Shown piece by piece: positions 8,993 to 17,107 of a stretch of 64,000 bases of DNA. The stretch is from Sphingomonadales bacterium Ga0077531 (GTDB taxonomy: Bacteria; Pseudomonadota; Alphaproteobacteria; Sphingomonadales; Sphingomonadaceae): assembly GCA_001464915.1 (NCBI GenBank), contig LNED01000043.1, positions 106,469 to 170,468 on the forward strand. Reading direction: 5' to 3'. Made by a program: the position numbers and the translations under genes. Under the pieces are notes generated by a model. It did not search any database, had not been told where the DNA came from, and worked only from the letters and a program-made list of their open reading frames with translations. The stretch's first letter is position 1; every line of letters begins with the position of its first letter.

Positions 8993-9086
8993 CGGTCGCG
9001 CAGCGACCGCAAGGGCGACTGCCCGCCCGCAGCGGGCGCAGCTTTGCTGCGCGCCTAGCGAGGACGATCGCCCGGAGCGGCGATCG
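8993..9086. repeat. String of four short perfect hairpins (array B) between yggS and a TonB receptor gene
   Basis: Four perfect inverted repeats sit end to end: CGGTCGC/GCGACCG with loop GCA (8993-9009), CGCCCG/CGGGCG with loop CAG (9024-9038), GCGCAGC/GCTGCGC with loop TTT (9036-9052) and CGATCGC/GCGATCG with an 8-base loop (9065-9086). They lie between the stop of the receptor gene (9102) and its T-tailed terminator at 8951-8974, so they would be part of that mRNA's 3' end. The arrangement resembles array A at 7560-7680. Confidence 0.65.
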
Positions 9087-9101
9087 CACCACAAAGGCTA
9101 A

Positions 9102-11435
9102 TTAGAATTCAAACAACGCTTCCACGCCCACGTTCCGGCCGCGTTGCAGCGGTGAGAATGTGCCCTGCGTCGGGTTGTCGGCGAAGGGACGGCGCACCCC
9201 AGTCGAATTCGGGCCGCCGAATGGCACCTGCGTATCGCCGCCAGCTTGCACTTCATCAAACAGGTTGCGGCCATAGACCGACAGCGACAACCCTTCGACC
9301 GGCGTTACCCAGGTGATGTTCGCTTCAAGGTTCGTAACATCCTGAATGAAGCCAAGGTTATCGTCGGTGAAGGCGAATTCATCGCGGTACTGGTAGGTCA
9401 CCCGGGTCAGAATCTCGCTGTCACCCAGCAGCAGTTCATGCACCAGACCCATGCCCCAGGTCACCTCGGGCACACGCGGAATGCGCAGCGCAAGATCCGT
9501 GTCGTTGATCAGGCCATCGCCCGAAATGTCGAACAGGATGCTGTCATACTTGTCATCAATCAGGCCGAAATTGGCCGTGACGATCAGCGAATCCGACACC
9601 CGCATCCGCGCCTCGGCTTCGAAGCCCTTGATCGTGGCATCGGCGGTGTTGAGGATGTTCTGCACCACGCCCGCGCCCGGATCAGCCAGGTTCACTTCGC
9701 GCTGAAGATCGCCGATCTTGGTCACATAGGCCGCCAAGTTGAGCGTGAAGCTGCCGTCCTCGGTCTGGAACTTGCCGCCGATTTCGTAGCTGTCGACCTG
9801 CTCTTCGTCGAAGAACAGATTGCCGGTCGCCGCCACCGCGCGGTTGAACACCGCGACGTTGGTGATGCGGAAGTTGTAGCCGCCCGACCGGAAGCCCCGG
9901 CTCCAGTGGCCATAGACCTGCGAATTGGCGAATTCGTATTGCAGTCCGAGCTTGGGCGAGACGTTGCGGAAACGCACGCTGTCGGTGAAACCGTTGGTTT
10001 CAGTCAACGGATTGAACGGCGCGGTGCCGACCGGGCAGGTGCCTGCAACCACCGAACACGGCGCGCGCGGAGTGATGTAGGTCACCGCCGCATCCTTGGT
10101 TTCCTGATTCCAGCGGATGCCGGCAATCAGCGACAGGCTGGGCAGGAATTCGTACTGGGCATTGGCGAACACCCCGATCACTTCGTGCGTCTGACGCCCG
10201 CCGCCGAAGAACACCGGCGGCTGATTGGCGACCGGCAAATCGCGCCGCAGTTCGCGGCTTTCGTCATAGGCGAGGCTCTGGTCGAAATAGAACCCGCCGA
10301 ACGTCAGATCCAAGCTTTCGGTCGAGATGGCGTAACGCAGCTCGTTCGAAATCTGATCCTGCGTCGTTTGCGTGTTCGAGTGGAACAGGAACACCGGCGT
10401 CGCATCAATATCGCCGCGCGTGCTGGCGGTATAATCGCGGTAACCGAAGATGTTGGTCAGCGTGCCGGGGCCAATGTCCCATTCGGCGGTGAGCGATCCG
10501 GTCCAGATTTCGTTGGCGTAGAAGCCGGGTTCGTCGATGGCGAAATCGAAGCTGTCACGATCAAAAATGCCGCGGTTCTGGGCCGAGGGGCCATCGCCTT
10601 CGCTTTCGAAATAGTCGAGCTTGGCGCGGATCATCAGATCGCCGAACCGGCCTTCCAACGCGCCGCGCAGGATCTTGGTGTCGGCTTCGCCGTGGTTCGA
10701 TCCGTCGAACAGATTGGTGAAGTAGCCTTCGTCCTTGTTGTAGTACGCGCCGAGCTTGAACAGCAGCGTGTCTTCGACAATCGGGCCGGAAATGGTGCCG
10801 CTGACGGTGTAGTTTGCGCCGCCGCGACCGCCGTCGACCAGCGGGCCATCAACCGCCGCGCGGAACTTGCCGCGGAAATCTTCGGTCGGGTTGCCGGTGT
10901 TAAGCACCACCGCGCCGCCGGTGACGTTGCGGCCAAACAATACGCCCTGCGGGCCACGCAAAATTTCGACGCTTTCAAGGTCGAACAGGTCGAACACCAC
11001 GCCAGCATTGATGCCGAGATAGACCCCGTCAACGAACACGCCGACGGTCGGATCGATCGAGGGGATCGAGGAATTGATGCCAAGCCCGCGCACCGAGAAG
11101 TTGGCCTGACCGCGGCTGGTGCCGATCTGGTCGAGGCTTACATTCGGCGTCTGGAATGACAGACCCTGAATGTCGCGGATCTTGAAGGCTTCCAAGGTGT
11201 CGGCGTTGAACGCGGTCACCGCGAGCGCAACGTCCTGCACGTTTTCTGCGTCGCGGGTTTTAGTGCCGGTGACGAGGATTTCGTTGATCGCATCAAGCGA
11301 GCTGGTGCGTTCTTCGGCTGCCGGCGCTTCGGCGTCCTGCGCGGATGCTGCAAAGGGGGTGAACGAGGCGGTACCAAGCAGCAACGCGATTTTGCCGAGC
11401 CGAAAGGGGCCCTGAAGGGGGGTTGCGATCGTCAT
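9102..11435 (-). CDS. TonB-dependent receptor
   Basis: A receptor of about 777 residues from the chosen start. The signal peptide ends in FAASAQ, then INEILVTGTKTRD (TonB-box region), a plug with VEILRGPQGVLFGRNVTGGA, and a barrel ending in VGVEALFEF. The plug wording (NVTGGAV, GLGINSS) is typical of sphingomonad receptors often linked to polycyclic, aromatic or glycan substrates, but nothing nearby fixes the ligand. I start at ATG 11435, with GAG about 8 nt upstream, because translation from there opens directly into a signal peptide; longer frames up to 11483 do not. The gene stands alone on its transcript. Confidence 0.93.
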   Translation of the reverse strand: MTIATPLQGPFRLGKIALLLGTASFTPFAASAQDAEAPAAEERTSSLDAINEILVTGTKTRDAENVQDVALAVTAFNADTLEAFKIRDIQGLSFQTPNVSLDQIGTSRGQANFSVRGLGINSSIPSIDPTVGVFVDGVYLGINAGVVFDLFDLESVEILRGPQGVLFGRNVTGGAVVLNTGNPTEDFRGKFRAAVDGPLVDGGRGGANYTVSGTISGPIVEDTLLFKLGAYYNKDEGYFTNLFDGSNHGEADTKILRGALEGRFGDLMIRAKLDYFESEGDGPSAQNRGIFDRDSFDFAIDEPGFYANEIWTGSLTAEWDIGPGTLTNIFGYRDYTASTRGDIDATPVFLFHSNTQTTQDQISNELRYAISTESLDLTFGGFYFDQSLAYDESRELRRDLPVANQPPVFFGGGRQTHEVIGVFANAQYEFLPSLSLIAGIRWNQETKDAAVTYITPRAPCSVVAGTCPVGTAPFNPLTETNGFTDSVRFRNVSPKLGLQYEFANSQVYGHWSRGFRSGGYNFRITNVAVFNRAVAATGNLFFDEEQVDSYEIGGKFQTEDGSFTLNLAAYVTKIGDLQREVNLADPGAGVVQNILNTADATIKGFEAEARMRVSDSLIVTANFGLIDDKYDSILFDISGDGLINDTDLALRIPRVPEVTWGMGLVHELLLGDSEILTRVTYQYRDEFAFTDDNLGFIQDVTNLEANITWVTPVEGLSLSVYGRNLFDEVQAGGDTQVPFGGPNSTGVRRPFADNPTQGTFSPLQRGRNVGVEALFEF

Positions 11436-11516
11436 GATGTAACTCTTTTTTGATAGGGGGACGCCCAGATAACAATATGTCACGTGATTGCAACTTTTAG
11501 TCGCGACTCAATTTAA

Positions 11517-14279
11517 CTAAGCTTTTTCAAGCTGCTGTTGAGTCTGGTCGCTGGCTGCTTCGAGCAGTGCGGCTTCGATTTCAGCCTGCCGATCTGCCGC
11601 TTTGACCTTCGCGCCGGTGAGATCGGTGACGTAAAACGTATCCGCCGCCGCCTCTCCGTAAGCGGTAATGTGCGCCGAATGGACGATCAGATTGGCTTTA
11701 TACAGCGCGTAGGCGAGCCGGTTGAGCAGCGCCGGGCGGTCGCGCGCGGTCACTTCGACCACAGTGAAATTGTTGGACGCGTCATTATCAAACCCGACGC
11801 GCGGGGCGACATCGAACGCCTTGGCGCGCGAATGGGTGAGCGGACGTGCGGCGAGTTTGGGCACCAGTTCGATCCGCGCCAGCAGCGCATCGCTGATCCC
11901 CTTGGCGATGCGCGCCATCTGCCCTTCTTCGCGGAATGGCTGGCCGTATTGATCCTGCACCAGAAAGTTATCGAAGGCATAGCCGCTTTTGGCGGTGTGA
12001 ATGCGCGCATCGATGATATTGGCGCCGGCCACGTGGATGCCGCCCGCCATGCGGTAGAACAGCCCGGGGTGGTCGGCGGCAATCACGCTCACCCGGGTTG
12101 CGCCGCGCGCTTCGTCAACCACGCAGATAATCGACAATTGCTCGCCCGCCGCGCGCGCGGCGTCATATTGGGTGAGGTTGCTGGCAATGATGTCCTCAGG
12201 CTCGGCAATCCAATAGGCATCGCCGAGCAGCGCACCGGCGCTGTCGACCAGATGATCCTGATCTCCGAGCAATCGCGCCGCCGCGTCCTTCTTGGCCGTG
12301 ACCCGTGCTTTTCGCCCAGTGCCCTTGTGGCCCAGCCGCAGCCGTTCCTGTGTCGCGTCATAAAGCTCGCCGAGCAGCTGTGCTTTCCAGCTGTTCCAGG
12401 TGCCGGGGCCGACCGCGCGAATGTCCACCGCGGTCAGGATCGCCAGATTGCGCAGCCGTTCCAGGCTCTGCACCTCGCCCGCAAAATCCTCGATCGTCTT
12501 GGGATCGGTCAGGTCGCGTTTCTGCGCGGTGCGGCTCATCAGCAGGTGTTGCAGCACCAGCCAGGCGACGAGATCGGTCTCCTTCTCGTCGAGCCCAAAT
12601 CCGGGGCACAGCTTGTGCGCCATGTCTGCGCCGAGCACCGAATGATCGCCCCCGCGCCCTTTGGCGATATCGTGCAGCAGCACCGCCACATAGAGCGCCC
12701 GGCGCGAGGCGAGCTTGGGAAATTCGCGGGTGGCGCGCGGGTGATCGGCAGTCAGCAGCCCGCGCTCAATCTGGCTCAGCAAGCCAATTGCGCGGATGGT
12801 GTGTTCGTCCACGGTATAGTGGTGATACATATCGAACTGCATTTGCGCGTTGACCCGCCCGAAATCGGGCACGAAGCGGCCGAAGACCCCCGCCTCGTTC
12901 ATCCAGCGCAGCGCGGATTCCGGATCCTTGCGCCCCGCCAGCAGGTCGAGGAACAACGCATTGGCGCGCTTGTCACGGCGCATCTTGGCGTCGATCAGTT
13001 TCGCATCGCGGCTGGCCTGACGCATGGTTTCGGGGTGCACTTCCAGCCCCTCGGCCTCGGCCAGTTGGAACACTTCGATCAGCCGCACCGGGTCTTGCCG
13101 GAACCAGTCATCGCCCGGCGCCCGAATGCGCCCGCTTTCGATCTGGTAACCTTTGAACATGCGGGGCCGCTGCGTGAACCCGGCGAAAAAGCCGGTGCGC
13201 GGGCGTTTCTTGGCCATTTCCTCGTCAAGGTGCGACAGGAACACGCCGGTCAGGCTGCCGACGCGTTTCACTTGCAGGAAATAGTACTGCATGAAGCGTT
13301 CGACCGCGCTTTTGCCCGGACGGTCAGCGAACTGCATCGCTTCGGCCACCTGGCGTTGCAGGTCGAAAGTCAGGCGATCCTCGGCCCGGTCGGTCAGAAT
13401 ATGCATATGGCAGCGCGCGGCGAGCAGAAAGCCCTCGGCCCGGCGAAAACTGCGATATTCGGACGCCGTGAGCAGACCGACATCGACCAGTTCCGCCGCC
13501 GCACCAACGCGGTGGACATATTTGCCGATCCAGTAGAGCGTCTGAAGATCGCGCAGGCCGCCCTTGCCTTCCTTGATGTTCGGCTCGACTACATAGCGGC
13601 TGTCGCCCATCCGCTTGTGCCGCGCATCGCGTTCGGCCAGTTTCTGGGTAAGGAATTGCCGCTCGCTGCCCTTGGCCACCTCGCTCCAGAACCGGGTGCG
13701 CAATTCTTCGTAAAGCGGCTGATCGCCCCAAACGAGCCGCGATTCGAGCAGCGCGGTACGGATCGTCAGATCTTCTTTCGCCTGCCGCATCGTATCGGAC
13801 ACCGTGCGGCTCGAATGGCCCACCTTGAGGCCCAAGTCCCACAGCAGATACAGCATCGCCTCAATCACCTGTTCGCACCACGGCGCGCGGCGGGTGGGGG
13901 TGATGAAGGCGATGTCGATATCCGAATGCGGCGCCATCTCGGCCCGGCCATATCCGCCCACCGCGAGGATCGCGAGCCGTTCGCCCGACGTGCGATTGGG
14001 GGCCGGGTAAAGGTGCGTGGTGACGTGATCGTGGATCACCCGCAGCAGTTGATCGGTCAGGAACGAATAGCCGCCGGTGATGTCATGCCCCGCCGAGGGC
14101 GCCGCAGACAACCGCTGCGCAAGTTCAGCGCGGCCAGCATCAAGCGCGCGGCGCAGCGCCTTGACGATGTCCGTGCGCGCGGCCTCCCCGCCCGAAGCGA
14201 ACAGCGCGGCGATCTCGTCCGACACGGCGCGCCGGTCGATGATCGCACGCTGACCGGGGACGCGCCGGGGCGGGTTCAC
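11517..14279 (-). CDS. glnD: Bifunctional PII uridylyltransferase/uridylyl-removing enzyme GlnD
   Basis: GlnD senses glutamine and adds or removes UMP on PII proteins, setting nitrogen status. The 920-residue protein has the nucleotidyltransferase motif GGYGRAEMAPHSDIDIAF near residue 105, a linker GlnD domain, an HD hydrolase domain with VLLHDIAKGRGGDHS near residue 530, and two C-terminal ACT domains (about 735-815 and 845-915) that bind glutamine. The start is a GTG at 14279, eight bases beyond the stop of the acyl-CoA ligase gene, so the two are likely co-transcribed. The domain set is complete and the length is normal. Confidence 0.97.
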   Translation of the reverse strand: MNPPRRVPGQRAIIDRRAVSDEIAALFASGGEAARTDIVKALRRALDAGRAELAQRLSAAPSAGHDITGGYSFLTDQLLRVIHDHVTTHLYPAPNRTSGERLAILAVGGYGRAEMAPHSDIDIAFITPTRRAPWCEQVIEAMLYLLWDLGLKVGHSSRTVSDTMRQAKEDLTIRTALLESRLVWGDQPLYEELRTRFWSEVAKGSERQFLTQKLAERDARHKRMGDSRYVVEPNIKEGKGGLRDLQTLYWIGKYVHRVGAAAELVDVGLLTASEYRSFRRAEGFLLAARCHMHILTDRAEDRLTFDLQRQVAEAMQFADRPGKSAVERFMQYYFLQVKRVGSLTGVFLSHLDEEMAKKRPRTGFFAGFTQRPRMFKGYQIESGRIRAPGDDWFRQDPVRLIEVFQLAEAEGLEVHPETMRQASRDAKLIDAKMRRDKRANALFLDLLAGRKDPESALRWMNEAGVFGRFVPDFGRVNAQMQFDMYHHYTVDEHTIRAIGLLSQIERGLLTADHPRATREFPKLASRRALYVAVLLHDIAKGRGGDHSVLGADMAHKLCPGFGLDEKETDLVAWLVLQHLLMSRTAQKRDLTDPKTIEDFAGEVQSLERLRNLAILTAVDIRAVGPGTWNSWKAQLLGELYDATQERLRLGHKGTGRKARVTAKKDAAARLLGDQDHLVDSAGALLGDAYWIAEPEDIIASNLTQYDAARAAGEQLSIICVVDEARGATRVSVIAADHPGLFYRMAGGIHVAGANIIDARIHTAKSGYAFDNFLVQDQYGQPFREEGQMARIAKGISDALLARIELVPKLAARPLTHSRAKAFDVAPRVGFDNDASNNFTVVEVTARDRPALLNRLAYALYKANLIVHSAHITAYGEAAADTFYVTDLTGAKVKAADRQAEIEAALLEAASDQTQQQLEKA

Positions 14280-14286
14280 GTGGCGC

Positions 14287-16002
14287 TCACGCGGTCACAG
14301 CCTCACTGGTATAGCGCGCCTTGACCGTGCGCTTGTCGATCTTCTGGGTGCCGAGCCGAGGCAATGCCTCGTCGGTGATCCACATCTGGTGTTCGAGCGG
14401 CACCTTGAACGGGGCAATCCGTTCGAGCAGGAAAGCGCGCAGCTCGCCCGGAGTGATAGGCGCGCGGCCTTCCTTCATGGCATAGACCGCCGCCGGGACT
14501 TCGCCGAAGCGTTCATCGGGCAGGCCGAACACCGAGCATTCGCCGATATCGTCATGCGCGTAGATCGCGTCTTCAACCTCGATACACGAGATGTTCTCAC
14601 CGCCGCGGATGATGATGTCTTTCTTGCGGTCGACGATGAACAGATAGTCGTCCGCATCGAGATAGCCGAGGTCGCCGGTGCGGAAATAGCCGGTATCGGT
14701 GAAGGCGGCAGCAGTCGCCTCGTCGTTCTTCCAGTAGCCCCGGAAGTTGGCGACCGAGCGGATGCAGACTTCGCCGACCTGACCCTTGGGCACTTCGTAA
14801 CCGGCGTCGTCCAGAATCGCGAGATCGACCATCGGTTTTGACGCGCGCCCGGTGGAGCCCGGCTTGGCGAGGTAGTTTTCGTTGAAATTGCCGCAGCCGA
14901 CCGCGTTGGTTTCGGTCAGGCCATAGCCGAGCAGCGGGAACCCGCCGGGGAAGGCTTCCTTGATCCGGGTGACATGTTCGACCGGACGCGGCGCGCCGCC
15001 TGCGGCAAAGCTTTTGCATGCCGACAGGTCATATTTGTCGCGATCGGGATGGTTGGCGATTTCGTAGCTCATCAGCGGCACGCCGACGAAATAGCTGACC
15101 TTTTCTTCGGCCATCAACCGGATTGCGAGGCCTGCGTCCCACTTGGGCATCAGCACCAGTTTGCGCCCGATGGCAAAGCTTTGCAGCATCAACGGCACTT
15201 CGCCGGTGACGTGGAACAATGGCACGGCGACCAGTGCGCAGGGCTGATCGATCATCACCTCGCCCTGACTTTCAAAATGCAGCTTGGCCATCGCGCTTTG
15301 GGCGACGTAGTTCATGATGCCGCTCACCACACCGCGATGATCCGACCACGCGCCTTTGGATTTGCCGGTCGAGCCCGACGTATAGAGGATGGTGGCGATA
15401 TCGTCCGGACCAAGGTTGCCGAGCAGGGCAATTGCCGCAGGCGTGCCTTCGGGCGCGCGCCACATTGCGCTCAGCCCTTCGGACGGCGCATTGCCATGAC
15501 TGAACAATATCACCTTGGCGCCGTGCGCATGGCCTTCGACCCGCGCGGCGCGGCCTTCATCGGCGATCAACAGCTTACATTCGGCGAGTTCGATTCCGTA
15601 GGCCAGCTCATCACCAGACGAGAAACCGTTGAGCAGGGTCGCGCAGCCGCCCGCCATCAGGATGCCCATATAAGCGATGATCCAGTTGGCCGAATTCCGC
15701 GCGGCAAGCGCGATGCGGTCGCCCTTTTCCACGCCGTGATCATACACCAGACTTTCAGCCACGCAGGTCGCAGCGGCATAGGTTTCACCAAACGTCAGCC
15801 GAATGTCGCCATCGACCAGAAAGGGCAAATCCTTGTTCTGGTTCGAAAAATGCGCAAAATAATGCGCCAGGGTTGGCGGAGCAGCGGCGAAGGCGGGCAT
15901 CGTGATCCCGTCGCGGGTGAAGGGCACCGTGGCAAACGGCTGGCCTTCAGCGGTCAGGCCGGTGATGATCGCTTCAAGCGCATTGTCCAGCGGGGTGGGC
16001 AT
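14287..16002 (-). CDS. AMP-forming acyl-CoA ligase/synthetase
   Basis: A 571-residue ANL-superfamily adenylating enzyme. The P-loop ILYTSGSTGKSKGAW lies near residue 205, GYGLTETNAVG near 360, TGDLGYLDADDYLFIVDRKKDIIIRGGENI near 440-470, and the C-terminal catalytic lysine segment GTQKIDKRTV near 560. It activates a carboxylic acid, probably a fatty or related acid, as an acyl-AMP and then acyl-CoA. The substrate cannot be read from sequence. ATG 16002 is preceded by a GAGAGAGG ribosome site. It leads a two-gene operon with glnD, an unusual pairing. Confidence 0.93.
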   Translation of the reverse strand: MPTPLDNALEAIITGLTAEGQPFATVPFTRDGITMPAFAAAPPTLAHYFAHFSNQNKDLPFLVDGDIRLTFGETYAAATCVAESLVYDHGVEKGDRIALAARNSANWIIAYMGILMAGGCATLLNGFSSGDELAYGIELAECKLLIADEGRAARVEGHAHGAKVILFSHGNAPSEGLSAMWRAPEGTPAAIALLGNLGPDDIATILYTSGSTGKSKGAWSDHRGVVSGIMNYVAQSAMAKLHFESQGEVMIDQPCALVAVPLFHVTGEVPLMLQSFAIGRKLVLMPKWDAGLAIRLMAEEKVSYFVGVPLMSYEIANHPDRDKYDLSACKSFAAGGAPRPVEHVTRIKEAFPGGFPLLGYGLTETNAVGCGNFNENYLAKPGSTGRASKPMVDLAILDDAGYEVPKGQVGEVCIRSVANFRGYWKNDEATAAAFTDTGYFRTGDLGYLDADDYLFIVDRKKDIIIRGGENISCIEVEDAIYAHDDIGECSVFGLPDERFGEVPAAVYAMKEGRAPITPGELRAFLLERIAPFKVPLEHQMWITDEALPRLGTQKIDKRTVKARYTSEAVTA

Positions 16003-16210
16003 GCGGTGGTGTTCCTCTCTCTTTTATCGTTGAAGCCTGAGCACACGTTCTCGCGCTACCCCGACTTCCAGTCCCAAGCCTTGCCAGCGATCCTGCGCCC
16101 TTTCCCTGCCCCGCGCGCTGTGCCAGAAGCGCCAGCGTGAACGAGGCCCTGAACGAGGCTGCGTCAGGCCCGCCGATACGGCATGTCATTGTCATTAAGA
16201 GGTTCGCCCC
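16003..16210. promoter_or_regulatory. Divergent intergenic region between the acyl-CoA ligase gene and lgt
   Basis: These 208 bp separate two divergently read genes and must contain both promoters. I see ribosome sites at each end (GAGAGAGG before the ligase, AAGAGG before lgt) but no convincing -35/-10 pair and no strong dyad. Confidence 0.35.
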
Positions 16211-17107
16211 GTGCTGTCACTACTTGCCGCAAGCATCGCTGCTGAACCGATCTACTGGACTGATCTGGGGCTGAAACCTGGGATCGAACTGGGGTTCTTT
16301 ACCCTGCGGTTCTACTCGCTCGCATACCTGATCGGGGTGATTTTCGCCTATTGGCACACTTCGAAGATGCTCAAACAGCCCGGTGCTCCAATGGCACAGC
16401 GCCATGCCGATGATCTGTTTTTCTACTGCACCTTGGGCGTGATCATTGGCGGCAGGCTTGGCTACGCGGCGTTCTACACCGGGGGGGAGACCGGAATCCC
16501 CAGCGCCTTTACCGATTTTTCGGGCGACGGGTTCGTCAGCTGGAAATTGCTGCGGTTGTGGGATGGCGGGATGGCGTTCCACGGCGGGCTGGCCGGGGTG
16601 ACGGTAGCGATGGCTTACGTCGCATGGCGCGACAAACTCAATTTCATTCGGGTAGTCGATTACGTAGCGGTAGGTGTGCCGATGGGAATGCTGCTCGGGC
16701 GGTTGGCCAATTTCGTCAATGGCGAGCTGTGGGGCCGCGTGACGGATGTGCCATGGGCGATGGTTTTCCCCGGCGCGGGCGATCTGCCGCGCCATCCGAG
16801 CCAGCTCTATCAGGCGGGGCTCGAAGGTCTGGCGCTGCTGATCATCATGATGCTGCTGTTCTGGACGACCCGCGCGCGTTATCGCCCCGGGCTGCTGGCG
16901 GGCGTTTTTACGCTCGGCATGGGAATTGCGCGCTTCGTTAACGAGTTTTTTCGGCAGCCTGATGCACAGCTTGCTGACTTTGCCGCCCGGACTGGGCTAT
17001 CGATGGGCCAATGGCTGACTATACCGCTTATCCTGACTGGATTGATTGTCGTGCTCTACGCGTTGCGGAAGAAACCGCTGGGCGCGGGGACAACCGCGCC
17101 AGCCTGA
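16211..17107 (+). CDS. lgt: Prolipoprotein diacylglyceryl transferase
   Basis: Lgt moves diacylglycerol from phosphatidylglycerol to the lipobox cysteine of prolipoproteins at the inner membrane. The 298-residue protein has about seven hydrophobic segments, GGRLGYAAFY near residue 78 and the family signature GRLANFVNGELWGR near residue 162, followed by HPSQLYQAGLEG. The start is GTG 16211 with AAGAGG nine bases upstream. Its stop codon lies inside a 15-bp tandem duplication, and the 3' 97 bases overlap the next gene in another frame. It serves the lipoproteins predicted in this window (YceI, MsrA). Confidence 0.97.
   Translation: MLSLLAASIAAEPIYWTDLGLKPGIELGFFTLRFYSLAYLIGVIFAYWHTSKMLKQPGAPMAQRHADDLFFYCTLGVIIGGRLGYAAFYTGGETGIPSAFTDFSGDGFVSWKLLRLWDGGMAFHGGLAGVTVAMAYVAWRDKLNFIRVVDYVAVGVPMGMLLGRLANFVNGELWGRVTDVPWAMVFPGAGDLPRHPSQLYQAGLEGLALLIIMMLLFWTTRARYRPGLLAGVFTLGMGIARFVNEFFRQPDAQLADFAARTGLSMGQWLTIPLILTGLIVVLYALRKKPLGAGTTAPA

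Noticed and set aside
8903..9101. CRISPR-like reading of the repeated palindromes
   Set aside because: Arms differ in sequence and there are no constant repeats, spacers or cas genes.
11538..14324. Very long open frame antisense to glnD (928 codons)
   Set aside because: It is the mirror of a clear, complete glnD and lacks any domain; long antisense frames are usual at this GC content.
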